Below are positions 18,001 through 26,972 of a stretch of DNA of 61,364 nt, piece after piece. The stretch covers positions 1 to 61,364 of the forward strand of contig NZ_MVDE01000030.1 in the NCBI RefSeq assembly GCF_002843385.1, in the 5' to 3' direction. Source of the DNA: Labilibaculum manganireducens. Its GTDB lineage: Bacteria > Bacteroidota > Bacteroidia > Bacteroidales > Marinifilaceae. Every line of letters begins with the position of its first letter. Positions within the stretch are counted from its first letter, which is position 1. The notes beneath the pieces were generated by a model that had not been told where the DNA came from, did no database searches, and saw only the letters and a list, made by a program, of their open reading frames with translations. Both the position numbers and the translations under genes were made by a program.

Positions 18001-18622
18001 GGTTAATTCGTTGTTTTCTTATCAATACAAGGGGCTCGACGAAGAAGGTTTGCCTCAATACCTATTGTCTGATGGAACATTAACAACTGGCACAGTTCCA
18101 TCTTCGGATATAGACGCTGTTGTATTTTCAGGTACAACAGACCCAAAAGTAAATATTGGATTCAATAATCAAATAGCTTATAAAGGGTTTAGTGTGAATG
18201 TATTTGCGGTATATTACGGAGGACATTATTTCCGAGACAACCCTATAAATGCATATTCTGCACCTGGATATGGACCATTGCCTAATTACCTGTTAAATAG
18301 TTGGACCCCTGAAAATACAGATACCGATATCCCCGGAGCAGGAGAGTATTATCGATCAGAATTGCAATATACTTCATCACAATTGAGAACTGCAGACAGA
18401 TGGGTAAAACATGCTGATTTTATCAAGATTAGAAATATTGTATTTGGTTACGAATTACCTGAAGCAATAACACAAAAAATAAAAGCTAATAGTATTAAAC
18501 TGCGTTTCCAAATAAACAATCCAAAAACTCTTTGGACAAGGGATAATTTACAGGATGATCCTGAAACAGGTAGTTTACCAACAATAACTTCTTACATATT
18601 CGGAGTGAACCTTAATTTTTAA
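15020..18622 (+). CDS. SusC/RagA-type TonB-dependent transporter with STN domain, locus B, 1200 aa
   Basis: Domain order as in locus A. A signal peptide ends near TASVKGQ. The STN domain (about 48-115) contains ASLIEFFSEIKSQTDYEFLYNYD. The carboxypeptidase-regulatory-like domain has NGIPLPGVSVVVKGTTIG, and the plug has the SusC signature VLKDAAATAIYGARASNGVIVV. The barrel ends in TSYIFGVNLNF. It starts at the ATG 28 nt after hairpin B2; susD begins 4 nt after its stop, so the two are translated together. The plug and STN domain make it a signalling transporter for the locus B sigma/FecR pair. Substrate unknown. Confidence 0.95.
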   Translation: MKKSFGIPSFFEKNRWRKIVMRMKLLTMFMLVGVFQLTASVKGQNAEVNMNMHNASLIEFFSEIKSQTDYEFLYNYDLVLSKEPISLDANQQDLKELLHDVLYERGLDYQLDDNVIIISEREYVAPATEPAPAVQGKKQINGSVMETNGIPLPGVSVVVKGTTIGVITDINGNYVIEVPEGAVLVFTFVGMQKKEFNVTAGVSEINVVLQDDVSLLGEVTVVSTGYQTIKKEKITGAITSVSSKELETKNVVNLAENLEGTVPGVLRYNGKTTIRGIGTLNASEDILLVVDGLPIEGDIEDINPYDVESITVLKDAAATAIYGARASNGVIVVVSKKARGKDQFSVEVSANLSYFEKPDYSKYGYMTTSQQVDFESKYYDWYFNGGKYGTVEEVVTSVENSIENSGSSTTPLQYAYYQLAKGDINQEQLNATLSDLKKNDFYNEFKKHALENQTIQQYNIALRSNNDKSESNLVVNYRGDNSGIINAYNRQLNISFRGAYKPVKWLDFNYGVNMLIGKTRSQNDYNASTPFNVPSYYNLYDESGEKAYYSLNDFNIYSSFNNVFESTSKLHSLKYNHLDELNRNFSNTSTRNNRYFVRLNIKPLPGLTIEPQFQYEDNQSDNRTLSESESYFMRRLQNACTTRSGFGTTEDPYVYTNLLPEGGRLLTSNQKSPSYTFRTQVNYTKEFGKHDVSIIAGTEFRQTRSYGTRGGLFGYNDQLQVQSTSAVDFNALSKISTSFWNFFATPAYMFNDINVFGLSTDTKHRYASGYANFTYTFDKRYNVFGSVRKDYADLFGGAPKFRGSPLWSTGLAWNISNEDFMKDKESINFLKLRASYGVTGNISTDYTSRLTATIDGTQRQTNLPIATIKTPPNSKLRWEKTATVNVGLDLSMFDYRLKASLDWYRKEGTDLLARKRLDVTQGYSTLIINNGDMLNKGVELSLSYDWLRPVIKGGFEWSSTLNLSRNKNEITKVDDIATTPSELAGSGTFKKGFPVNSLFSYQYKGLDEEGLPQYLLSDGTLTTGTVPSSDIDAVVFSGTTDPKVNIGFNNQIAYKGFSVNVFAVYYGGHYFRDNPINAYSAPGYGPLPNYLLNSWTPENTDTDIPGAGEYYRSELQYTSSQLRTADRWVKHADFIKIRNIVFGYELPEAITQKIKANSIKLRFQINNPKTLWTRDNLQDDPETGSLPTITSYIFGVNLNF

Positions 18623-18626
18623 ACAG

Positions 18627-20042
18627 ATGAAAAAGAATATATACATTTTGATAATTTTTGCAGCGCTGGGTTTCACAGCCTGCGAAGAATATACCGATAT
18701 AAAGCCAAAAGGTAAAAATTTGCTGGAAACTGCAGATGAATTGGAATATTTATTGAACTACAGTTTTAATAGTGCGTATGCTTTTAATTTAAGAGAGCTA
18801 TATGATTTGGATAATGACATGTATTCGTATGGTTATAAACAAATACCTCCTCTTCTTAACGGGGCTGTAAAAGATCTGAACTATACTCGCTTGACTTACG
18901 ATGTTGATATTGATCGGGCTGCACTTACAAAAACAGATCGTGTTTATGAGGGGATTTACTCGATTATTTGTACACGTTTGAACATGATACTGGAGCAGGC
19001 TCCTAATGTTAGTGATGATCCGGACAAAGTGGAGCAGCTAAAGTCCGAAGCGATTGTGTTGCGAGCATATCTGCATTACATTTTGGTAAATATTTATGCT
19101 AAAGCCTACAATCCATCTACTGCAGAGACGGATGGAGGAATTGTATATATGAATAAAGTTGATTTCGAAAGCATACCTGTAAAAAGTACTGTGGCTGAAG
19201 TGTATCAGAATATGCTTTCAGATATCAATGCAGCACTGGAATCTAATTCGCTTCCTGATCGGCCGATTACAGCCATGCGTGTAGCCAAAGGTTTTGCTTA
19301 TGCTGTAAAAGCAAGAATTTTGCTTTCGATGCGCGACTATGAAAATGCATTGGTAGCAGCAGATTCATCTTTACTTTATAACAATACATTGGAAGATCAC
19401 CGGCTGTTCATAGGAGCCGAAAATCTTATTCGTGTAGGACTGGAGGCAGAGGATAATCTATTCTTTATAACAAGTCAGGATTACAATCCTACACAATGTA
19501 TCATTACTTCGGATATTTTAACGAACTATTATGAGAATGGTAATATAATCAAGCAATTTGTAGGTAGTGATGGCTATCCCATACTAATTGAAGACTATGG
19601 TCCTTATTATAGTGGTATTGAAGGATCGGCATTGTGGTATGCGGCCGATTATCAGCAAAACTCAGCAGGGATGAATACCTCCGATACTTATTTGATAAAA
19701 GCTGAATGTTTGATAAGAACAGGAAAAGTGCCAGCAGGAATGGATGTAATCAATTACATAAGAGAACGACGCATTAATCCGGATACTTATGCTTCTGTTT
19801 ATGCAGCTACTGAGGCCGATGCGATGACTTATCTGAAAAAAGTATCGAGGGTAGAATTTTTATGTACATGGAAAAACTTTGCGAATATTAAGCGTTGGAA
19901 TACAGAAGATGCTTATAAGGAAGATATTAATAGGAATATCAATGGTACAATTTACACATTAACTCCTGATTCGCCATTGTGGATTTTTCCTTTTCCACAA
20001 AGTGCAACAAACTACAATCTTAATTTAACTCAAAATTATTAA
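18627..20042 (+). CDS. SusD/RagB-type lipoprotein, locus B, 471 aa
   Basis: The lipoprotein signal is MKKNIYILIIFAALGFTAC, with the modified Cys after FTA. SusD-type sequence follows: EAIVLRAYLHYILVNIYAKAYNP, IKAECLIRTGK, INYIRERRI and the C-terminal pattern KKVSRVEFLCTWKNFANIKRWN. The usual ERRREL/WFDLRR motif is changed to VEFLCTWKNFANIKRW, so this is a divergent member. Its length is normal for the family. It begins 4 nt after susC. Confidence 0.93.
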   Translation: MKKNIYILIIFAALGFTACEEYTDIKPKGKNLLETADELEYLLNYSFNSAYAFNLRELYDLDNDMYSYGYKQIPPLLNGAVKDLNYTRLTYDVDIDRAALTKTDRVYEGIYSIICTRLNMILEQAPNVSDDPDKVEQLKSEAIVLRAYLHYILVNIYAKAYNPSTAETDGGIVYMNKVDFESIPVKSTVAEVYQNMLSDINAALESNSLPDRPITAMRVAKGFAYAVKARILLSMRDYENALVAADSSLLYNNTLEDHRLFIGAENLIRVGLEAEDNLFFITSQDYNPTQCIITSDILTNYYENGNIIKQFVGSDGYPILIEDYGPYYSGIEGSALWYAADYQQNSAGMNTSDTYLIKAECLIRTGKVPAGMDVINYIRERRINPDTYASVYAATEADAMTYLKKVSRVEFLCTWKNFANIKRWNTEDAYKEDINRNINGTIYTLTPDSPLWIFPFPQSATNYNLNLTQNY

Positions 20043-20052
20043 TGATTTTAAA

Positions 20053-20090
20053 CATGGTGTCTTTTACAGACACCATGCTTTAATTTTTTT
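20053..20090 (+). terminator. Terminator-like hairpin between susD and first TlpA-like gene, locus B
   Basis: CATGGTGTC and GACACCATG form a 9-bp perfect stem with loop TTTTACA, followed by CTTTAATTTTTTT. It lies in the 69-bp gap before the oxidoreductase gene and probably lowers downstream expression relative to susCD. Confidence 0.75.
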
Positions 20091-20111
20091 ATATAAATAC
20101 AAAACACCAAC

Positions 20112-21260
20112 ATGAATTTTAGAAATTTGTTTTTTGTAATGACTTTAACAGGCATTACACTGGCAACCTGTGCTCAGGAAAGAAACAACGGCTATACTCT
20201 TACCGGAGATATTGAAGGGCTTCAAAATGCTAAGGGATATATATACCTGTATGGAGCTGTTCAAAATGGCGAGCAGGTAAATGATTCTTTACCCATAAAT
20301 AACGGACATTTCGTATTTAAAGGATATACGGAAGAACCAGTACGTGCAACAATTTATTTTCAAAGCAAATACCAAGTTAAGGCGAATACCATATTTGAGT
20401 TTTTTTTAGAAAACTCAAACATCAAAATAACAGGATTTTCAGATACAACTCAGCTTCTCTCTCTGAAAGAAGGAAGAGTTACAGGATCACGATTACAGGA
20501 TGAGTTTACTAAATTTAATGAAGATGCCACCAAATTTACCGGCTTTAATAAATGGCAGGAAGAGTATATGGCTGCCATGGCAAAGAAGGATACGGTTACA
20601 ATTGCAGCACTTCAAAATAGGAGTAAGGAATGCTACGTTAAGTACGATAAATTTGTCGAAAACTATAGAAAAAACAATCCTAATAGTTTGGTGTACTTGT
20701 ATGTTCTAAGTGCAGGGCTTAATCCAAGGGACGAGCAGTCGTTAAAGGATTTAAGGGGGAAAATATTGTCAATGGATTCAGACATTCAATCGAGTGTTGC
20801 AGGAAAGAACCTAATCAAGCAGGTTGACTTTTATTTAAGAGGATTTATTGTGGGCAAACAAGTGGGCGATTTTACACAAATAGATAAGGATGAAAAAGTG
20901 GTGAAGTTATCTGATTACAGAGGAAAATACTTGCTGCTTGATTTTTGGGCTTCCTGGTGTGGTCCTTGCCGGGCCGAGAATCCGAATGTACTAAAAGCAT
21001 ACAACAAATATCACGGAAAGGGTTTAGAGATTGTTGCGGTATCCTTGGACACAAAAAGGGAGTCATGGCTTAAAGCCATTGCAAAGGACAATCTTCCATG
21101 GATACAGGTGTCAGACCTTAAAGAAAGAAACGAAGTGGCGAATCAATTCGGGGTTAATTCTATTCCCGATAATTTCTTAATAGATCCAAATGGAATTGTT
21201 ATCGCCCGCTCATTGCGAGGGGAGGAATTACATAAAAAATTGTCCGAAATATTTAAATAA
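20112..21260 (+). CDS. TlpA-like periplasmic thiol-disulfide oxidoreductase with DUF4369 domain, 382 aa
   Basis: The N-terminal signal (MTLTGITLATCAQ) may be a non-ideal lipobox. A DUF4369-type beta domain spans about 28-115 (GYTLTGDIEGLQNAKGYIYLYG, INNGHFVFKGY). A helical middle follows, then an AhpC/TSA-TlpA thioredoxin domain with YLLLDFWASWCGPCRAENP and SIPDNFLIDPNG (cis-Pro). It should reduce disulfides in the periplasm or at the outer membrane. The neighbouring gene at 21288 has the same architecture. It belongs to the susCD transcript of locus B. Confidence 0.92.
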   Translation: MNFRNLFFVMTLTGITLATCAQERNNGYTLTGDIEGLQNAKGYIYLYGAVQNGEQVNDSLPINNGHFVFKGYTEEPVRATIYFQSKYQVKANTIFEFFLENSNIKITGFSDTTQLLSLKEGRVTGSRLQDEFTKFNEDATKFTGFNKWQEEYMAAMAKKDTVTIAALQNRSKECYVKYDKFVENYRKNNPNSLVYLYVLSAGLNPRDEQSLKDLRGKILSMDSDIQSSVAGKNLIKQVDFYLRGFIVGKQVGDFTQIDKDEKVVKLSDYRGKYLLLDFWASWCGPCRAENPNVLKAYNKYHGKGLEIVAVSLDTKRESWLKAIAKDNLPWIQVSDLKERNEVANQFGVNSIPDNFLIDPNGIVIARSLRGEELHKKLSEIFK

Positions 21261-21287
21261 TCTATCTAGCATAAATAGTTTTCAATT

Positions 21288-22472
21288 ATGAATAAATTTC
21301 AAATTTTATTGGCATTTTTCCTTTTGTTTGCCTCTTGCAAAAATACAGGGTCGACAACCGATACAGCTTTTACAGTAAAAGGGGAATTGTCTGAACTCAA
21401 AAAAGATGCGAAAGTGACCCTTTCCTATACAGGAGAGAATGGTGTGAATGTTATCGACACAACCACTTCTCAGCAAGGCAAATTCCTTTTTCGAGGTGTT
21501 GTCACTAATCCGGTTAATGCAAGAATTCATTATGTTTCGGATGAAGAGGTAATCGATCCGTTTTCTAATATGAAGGGGTACAAAATGGATGCAGTAAACT
21601 TTTTGCTTTCAAACGGAACAACAGTCATAAAGGGAAAAAGGTTGAGAAAGAGTGATGTTTCAGGTACTTTAGTTCAGAATGAGTACAATGATTATTTGCA
21701 GTCGATAAAGAGTCTTAACCAGAAAACGGATAGTTTGTACAGAATATTATACCAGAAAGCGGAGTTTGAAAATACTGAAAGTAACGGAAAACTGGAGGTG
21801 AAAGAAAGAATTGCTCAATTAGGAACACAGGTTACGAGTAGTACTGTGAAGTTTATTTCAGAACATCCGGATTCCTATGTTTCTTTATTCTTATTGAATG
21901 ATTTAAGAAATCAAGAACTGGACAACTCAACAGCTGCTGATTATGCAAATTCAATGAGTGATCGGATTAAAGCGATGGAAGATTGGAAAAAATTGAATAA
22001 TAAGTTGGAGGCAGCACAAGCAATTGCAATAGGCAGTAAATATATTGATTTTACTAAAAAGGATATTAATGGGAATAATTTCACCCTAAGTTCGATCAAG
22101 GGGAAATGCGTGATTCTGGATTTCTGGGGAAGTTGGTGTGGTCCATGCAGGGCAAGCCATCCTCACTTAAAGGAGGTGTATGATAAATATGAATCAAAAG
22201 GACTAACAATCGTTGGGATTTGCCATGAAAAAAGCTCTGACATTGCTAAGTGTGAAGAATCCTGGAAGAAGGCTGTAAAAAAGGATGATATGCCTTGGAT
22301 ACAAGTATTGAATAATTACGATAAAGAGACAATAGATCTTGTAAAGTTATATGCGATAGAAGGGTTCCCAACAAAGATACTTCTCAACAAAGAGGGAAAA
22401 ATATTCAGTCGGATAGTAGGTGGAAATCCGGAAATACTGGATAAAAAGATGAAAGAACTAATGGGGGAATAG
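21288..22472 (+). CDS. TlpA-like lipoprotein thiol-disulfide oxidoreductase with DUF4369 domain, 394 aa
   Basis: Lipoprotein signal MNKFQILLAFFLLFASC. The DUF4369-like domain (FTVKGELSELKKDAKVTLSY...) and helical middle are followed by a thioredoxin domain with VILDFWGSWCGPCRASHP and GFPTKILLNKEGKI. It is a tandem paralogue of the gene at 20112, starting 27 nt after it. Two related reductases in one locus suggest different partners or substrates; whether one is an oxidant and one a reductant cannot be told from the motif, since both are CGPC. Confidence 0.93.
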   Translation: MNKFQILLAFFLLFASCKNTGSTTDTAFTVKGELSELKKDAKVTLSYTGENGVNVIDTTTSQQGKFLFRGVVTNPVNARIHYVSDEEVIDPFSNMKGYKMDAVNFLLSNGTTVIKGKRLRKSDVSGTLVQNEYNDYLQSIKSLNQKTDSLYRILYQKAEFENTESNGKLEVKERIAQLGTQVTSSTVKFISEHPDSYVSLFLLNDLRNQELDNSTAADYANSMSDRIKAMEDWKKLNNKLEAAQAIAIGSKYIDFTKKDINGNNFTLSSIKGKCVILDFWGSWCGPCRASHPHLKEVYDKYESKGLTIVGICHEKSSDIAKCEESWKKAVKKDDMPWIQVLNNYDKETIDLVKLYAIEGFPTKILLNKEGKIFSRIVGGNPEILDKKMKELMGE

Positions 22473-22490
22473 GAAACTGGTAAACAGGAT

Positions 22491-22541
22491 GGGGAGAACA
22501 GGATAAATCATTCCTTCTCCCTTATTCCTTCCCTTTTTGTA
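22491..22541 (+). terminator. Possible terminator between TlpA-like gene and propeller gene
   Basis: GGGGAGAA and TTCTCCC can pair across an 18-nt loop, followed by a T/C-rich stretch including CCCTTTTTG. The stem is short, so this is tentative. Confidence 0.35.
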
Positions 22542-22576
22542 ATTTTTAAACATACTTTTTTTAGCAGAACTGAAAA

Positions 22577-23788
22577 ATGAAGAATAATTTTAAACACCTA
22601 GCTAAAGTAAAATTTATCTGTACATACCTGCTCTTATTGATTGGGTTCCCCGCTATGGCTCAACTTGCGCCTGCACAGCTTTTAAATGAAACAAGGACAT
22701 TTGAAGTAACAGCCTGCAATCCTTCGAAGAAACACATCATCGCTGCATGGATGGAAAAAAGGTCTGAAAGAAAAGATAACAGTAATGATGCCGCTGATAT
22801 GCGAGTAGCCTATAAATCGTCAGCAAATAATGGAACGGATTGGACAGAAAAGGGGATTATTGATTTGTCCGGTACGTTTAGTACAGGTAACCCGTATGTA
22901 ACCAGCAACACTAGCGGAGAAGCCTATTTAGTTTGTATGCATATAGGCAAAGATTTTTTCTCCGGCAATATTTCTCTATACGAATTTGATTTCGCAAAAA
23001 AACAATTCAACTTAAAATCTGTTCCCATTAAGAGTGAAGACAAACTTTTAGACAAACCTGCCATTGTTAGTTTTGGTAACGAAATTCATCTTACTTACAT
23101 TTCTTACGACAAAAGATCTATGAATATGTTAAAATACCAGATGTCCGGTGACAAAGGAAAGACATGGACAGAGCCGGTAAATGTTTTTAATGAAAATGCA
23201 ACCCCTTTTTTAGGACCTTCGATAAGCGTAGTGAATAAAAACCAGATCGTGATTTCTGTAGGTTCTTATGGAAACAATGGGATATATTTGGTAAAGAAGA
23301 AAATAAATACTGATACGATTGCCTTTGAAGATCCTGTAATTGTGGCACAAGTTTCCAATAAACTGAGAGATGCAATGACTGAGCTATCGGGTGACGGGAA
23401 AAAGAAATTGCTGCTTACCTGGCAATATCCACATCAAAGAGAGGAAACGTGGATGACATTCAGTACAAATGAAGGAAACTCCTGGGCTTCTCCTCTTTTA
23501 GTAACAGAAAAAGGCAATTTATTATCGGCAGCTTTTGACAAACAAAGCAACATTCACTGTATTTATTCAGACTTTACGGATCAACATTTTTTTGTTAAAT
23601 ATAAATCGCTAAATAGCAGGCGTAAAGTGATAAAAGAGGGATACCTGGTAAACCCGATGCCACTAACTACATTCGATGAATATTTAGGAGCTTTTCAAAA
23701 ATTACTAATTCAAAAGAATAAAATCTATGCATTCTGGATAGATTATCCAAATGAAAGTGCATTATACTTTACAAAATGGAAAATGTAA
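22577..23788 (+). CDS. Secreted Asp-box (BNR) beta-propeller protein, sialidase-like fold, 403 aa
   Basis: A signal peptide ends near FPAMAQ. Three Asp-box-like repeats are visible (SANNGTDWTEKG, SGDKGKTWTEPV, STNEGNSWASPL), which mark sialidase-type beta-propellers. The Arg triad and Tyr/Glu of true sialidases are not apparent, so enzyme activity should not be assumed; it may be a binding protein. It is the last gene of locus B, 104 bp after the second TlpA-like gene. Confidence 0.7.
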   Translation: MKNNFKHLAKVKFICTYLLLLIGFPAMAQLAPAQLLNETRTFEVTACNPSKKHIIAAWMEKRSERKDNSNDAADMRVAYKSSANNGTDWTEKGIIDLSGTFSTGNPYVTSNTSGEAYLVCMHIGKDFFSGNISLYEFDFAKKQFNLKSVPIKSEDKLLDKPAIVSFGNEIHLTYISYDKRSMNMLKYQMSGDKGKTWTEPVNVFNENATPFLGPSISVVNKNQIVISVGSYGNNGIYLVKKKINTDTIAFEDPVIVAQVSNKLRDAMTELSGDGKKKLLLTWQYPHQREETWMTFSTNEGNSWASPLLVTEKGNLLSAAFDKQSNIHCIYSDFTDQHFFVKYKSLNSRRKVIKEGYLVNPMPLTTFDEYLGAFQKLLIQKNKIYAFWIDYPNESALYFTKWKM

Positions 23789-24529
23789 GTTTTGCTATTT
23801 GTATATTCTTTGCACAGCAGATGGTGTAATTCGAAAAAAGAGTAAGTATAATATGGGTGTTATATGGTTTTTTTCACTGATGTCTAACATAAGCTTATTC
23901 GTTTTTATTTTAATGAAGATTTTTTTCTTTAAATGATTTTTTAAGAGTGCTCATATTAGTCGGTACTTGTTAGCTTATCCATTTTAATATAAATTTTATC
24001 GTCTTGCTTCTGTTTGTCCGGGTTTTGGAAAGTTTTTGCGAAAAATCAATTTATATTCTTCTTATTTTCAAATATCTTCATCTGAATTATTCAACATGGT
24101 TATTTGCTGCTTCTGCAATGAGATTTGTTTTTTATCTGTTTGTTTATCCCATAACTTTAATAATGAAAAACTAAGGTTCATTGGATTAGTGGTTTGACTT
24201 GATCTGGATTTGTTTTTTTATGCCCACTGCTTTTCACAGATCAATTGAACTGTTGGAAAGGTTTATTTTCATTATATGTGAATACTGTTTTGTTAGAAGC
24301 TTACTTCAAAAATTGATTTTTTTTACAAAGAGACTTTAAAGCGATATAAATTGTATTGAGATTCATAAATTTGTTAACTATAATCAATCTGATGATTAAT
24401 AATTCAATGTAATTCCGATAAGTAATTAAAATTACTCATTAATTTCTCCCGAAATAGGGATGATTACTAAGTTTTATATATCTATCGGAATTATACCTCT
24501 GAGTAAATTTGTCTGTAAAATGGTATAAC
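23789..24529. other. 741-bp intergenic region, nothing recognised
   Basis: Very AT-rich. Short open frames run into it but none has a convincing start or recognisable sequence. No strong hairpin or repeat seen. Confidence 0.5.
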
Positions 24530-25045
24530 ATGGAAATAAAAAAAGTAACAATTGAGAATATTTCCCAATTGCAGAAAATTGGGCGAGACACATTCGAAGA
24601 AACTTTTTCTTCGGTCAATAGTGAAGAAAATATGAAAGAGTATCTGGACAAAGGATTTTCTGTTGAGAAACTGAAAGCCGAATTGAGTAATGAAAACTCT
24701 GAATTTTATTTTGCGATTCTTAAAGATAGGGTAATCGGATATTTAAAAATCAATTTTGGACAATCTCAAACAGAAATTAAAGATGAGGATACACTTGAAA
24801 TCGAACGAATTTATGTTCTCGAAGAATTTCACGGGAAAAAAATAGGACAGATACTATACGAAAAGGCAATCGAGTTAGCAAAGGAAAAAAAAGTACATTA
24901 CGTATGGTTAGGAGTTTGGGAACAAAATCCGAGAGCAATTCGGTTTTATGAGAAAAACGGATTTATGCAGTTTGACAAACACATTTTTAAATTAGGAAAT
25001 GACGAGCAGACAGACATAATGATGAAATTGCAGATCGAAAAATAA
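24530..25045 (+). CDS. GNAT-family N-acetyltransferase, PaiA (spermidine/spermine acetyltransferase) type, 171 aa
   Basis: The GNAT fold is seen in VIGYLKINFGQSQTE, LEIERIYVLEEFHGKKIGQILYEKAIELA (acetyl-CoA-binding motif A) and VWLGVWEQNPRAIRFYEKNGF (motif B). The spacing and the WLGVWE.N..A..FY motif match the PaiA polyamine acetyltransferases. The ATG at 24530 (MEIKKVTIENIS) is preferred to an upstream TTG seven codons earlier. It is a stand-alone gene with no operon partner. Confidence 0.88.
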   Translation: MEIKKVTIENISQLQKIGRDTFEETFSSVNSEENMKEYLDKGFSVEKLKAELSNENSEFYFAILKDRVIGYLKINFGQSQTEIKDEDTLEIERIYVLEEFHGKKIGQILYEKAIELAKEKKVHYVWLGVWEQNPRAIRFYEKNGFMQFDKHIFKLGNDEQTDIMMKLQIEK

Positions 25046-25090
25046 AAATGCAGTAATTGATAAAGGTTACAATATAATGTCTGCGTGATT

Positions 25091-25193
25091 ATTTTGGGAT
25101 TACATCAGTTAGGGCATCAAGCATGGCACGAATAGCGGTACCACTAATGATGGTGTTTTTTTTTTATGTATTCATTTAATTTTTCAATATCAA
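25091..25193 (-). pseudogene. Decayed fragment of an HU-family DNA-binding protein gene
   Basis: Minus-strand translation gives DIEKLNEYIKK, then after a frameshift in a run of ten A residues, TIISGTAIRAMLDALTDVIP. These match DIEELTEGIEKI and STVSGADIRAVLYALTDVIP of the intact gene at 11985-12368. The frameshift plus loss of both ends marks it as a pseudogene. It lies upstream of the thioredoxin gene at 25524, itself a paralogue of the thioredoxin next to the intact HU gene. Confidence 0.75.
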
Positions 25194-25523
25194 GGTTTTA
25201 CAATTTCTTTGTGGAAATTGAGACAGTTGGTGCCCAGCCAATGAGTTTTCATTTTGTTTCGGAAATTAATTTCAAAAAGTTTTTTTTAAGGAGTTTTAAA
25301 TTAAGTAAACTGGAATGCAATCTGTTTGTTAAACTTGCCCATTTTTTCTGGTTGGAAAGTTTAAAGCCTTTATTATTTGATGTTAATTAGGCCGCAGCTA
25401 TTAGCAATGCATCTAACTATAGTTAATTTAGGTTAAAATTAGATTTTGGTTCACCCAAATCAGGCAATTAAATGTCTATGTTTTATAAAGAAAATTCATT
25501 TAAATCAATAAAATTAAATAAAA
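25194..25523. other. 330-bp AT-rich stretch upstream of thioredoxin gene
   Basis: A 74-codon plus-strand frame across the HU remnant (25166-25390) is low-complexity and runs over the pseudogene, so I do not call it. The region probably also contains the eroded upstream part of the HU remnant and the promoter of the next gene. Confidence 0.4.
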
Positions 25524-26687
25524 ATGAAAAAAGTATTTGGAATAATAGTAGCCTTATTTATTAGCGCTACTTGTTTTGCGCAAGGCATAGCATTTGAACA
25601 TGGCACTTTATCAGAGGCTCTGGCAAAAGCAAAAAAAGAAAATAAGACTGTATTCATGGATTGTTACACCACATGGTGTGGTCCTTGTAAATATTTGGCG
25701 AAAAATATCTTCACGCAAGGTGAAGTTGGAGCTTTCTTTAACAAGAATTTTGTGAGTGTGAAAATGGATATGGAATCGGAAGCAGGAAAACCTTTGATGG
25801 AAAAATATCAGGTATCTGCTTTTCCTACTTTATTGTGGTTGGATGCCGATGGCAATCTGCAGCACAAAATGGTGGGAGCCGGAGATGCAAATACTTTGTT
25901 GGAAACAGCTGGGGTAGCTTTGGATAGAAAAAATAACTGGGCTGCACTAAACAAACAGTTCGAAAAAGGAGACCGCAGTTCCGAATTCATGCAAAAATAC
26001 ATCATGACCTCTGCAAAAGCGGGTATCGATACCAAAGAGGCTGTTGACAGCTATTTTTCAAGTAAAAAAACAGAAGAGCTGATTAATGCAAAAGATGCCG
26101 AGTTAATTGCCAGTACAATTAAAAGCACATCAAATCCTGTTTTTCACTTTGTGTTGAAAAATAAGGCCAGGTTTTATGCTGTAGCCGATAAAGCACAGGT
26201 TGATCAGTTTTTGGAGTATACCATGCTCGGAGAAATGGCACAATTGGTTCGTAAAGGCGATATGGAGGCTCTAAGTCGTAAAAAGAAAGAGATGATTGCG
26301 CTGGACAAAGAAGTTGGAACAAAGATGGTTGCATTTTTTGATATGAATATGCTTCAAAGTGATCCTGATCAGAGAAAATTTTATCAGGCAATGGCTGATT
26401 ATGGAATAAAGTATGATTTCGACAACTACGGGAATTTGAATCAATATGCATGGACTATTGCTGAAGCAAAAGAGGATCTTGATAAAGAATTGGTAAACAA
26501 GGCTGTGAAAATGGCCAAACGCTCTGTTGAATTGAACGCCAATTTTGCGAATATTGATACATATGCCTGCATATTGAATAAAGACGGACAAACAGAAGAG
26601 GCAAAAATTCAGGCTGCAAAATCAATAGAGTTAGCACCCGAAGATCAAAAGAAAGATTTGTGGTCCTTGCAATTTATGAGTAAATAA
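25524..26687 (+). CDS. Secreted thioredoxin-fold protein with TPR-like C-terminus, 387 aa
   Basis: A signal peptide (about 1-19, ending TCFAQ) is followed by a thioredoxin domain with WC52GPC55 and SAFPTLLWLDADGNL. The helical C-terminus ends with a TPR-like pattern (ELNANFANIDTYACILNKDGQTEEAKIQAAKSIELAPEDQ). It is strongly similar to the protein at 10297. Unlike the other thioredoxins here it is not inside a susCD operon; it stands alone, just upstream of the locus C sigma gene and closed by its own terminator. Confidence 0.9.
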   Translation: MKKVFGIIVALFISATCFAQGIAFEHGTLSEALAKAKKENKTVFMDCYTTWCGPCKYLAKNIFTQGEVGAFFNKNFVSVKMDMESEAGKPLMEKYQVSAFPTLLWLDADGNLQHKMVGAGDANTLLETAGVALDRKNNWAALNKQFEKGDRSSEFMQKYIMTSAKAGIDTKEAVDSYFSSKKTEELINAKDAELIASTIKSTSNPVFHFVLKNKARFYAVADKAQVDQFLEYTMLGEMAQLVRKGDMEALSRKKKEMIALDKEVGTKMVAFFDMNMLQSDPDQRKFYQAMADYGIKYDFDNYGNLNQYAWTIAEAKEDLDKELVNKAVKMAKRSVELNANFANIDTYACILNKDGQTEEAKIQAAKSIELAPEDQKKDLWSLQFMSK

Positions 26688-26750
26688 AAAACCTCCCGCA
26701 AAGAGTAATTATTGCACACTTTGTGGGATTGTGTTTCCCAATTTTTAAAC

Positions 26751-26780
26751 AAGCTGCCTTATGGGCAGCTTTTTGTTTTT
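26751..26780 (+). terminator. Rho-independent terminator after thioredoxin gene
   Basis: AAGCTGCC and GGCAGCTT form an 8-bp stem followed by TTTGTTTTT. A second hairpin (TCCCGCAAAG with CTTTGTGGGA) precedes it at about 26693-26728. Confidence 0.85.
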
Positions 26781-26972
26781 ATTATTTCTTCGAATCAAAT
26801 GTTAAAAATCGTTTGTCATTTGCATAAAACGCTTAATCAAAAAAGAGCGTTGAAAATTAAAAAAAACGAAAATTTACTTCACCTATTTTTTAATTTGCGT
26901 GAGTTTATTACTTGAAGTAGTAAATTCGGAGCGTCATTAGGGTGAATTAATTCCAAATAGAGTATTGAAAGA

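Noticed and set aside
22577-23788. Calling the Asp-box protein a true sialidase
   Set aside because: Asp-box repeats are visible but the catalytic Arg triad and Tyr/Glu are not, and no other sialic-acid genes are nearby.
25166-25390. 74-codon plus-strand frame before the thioredoxin gene
   Set aside because: It runs over the HU pseudogene, is low-complexity (Phe/Leu/Lys) and has no recognisable features.
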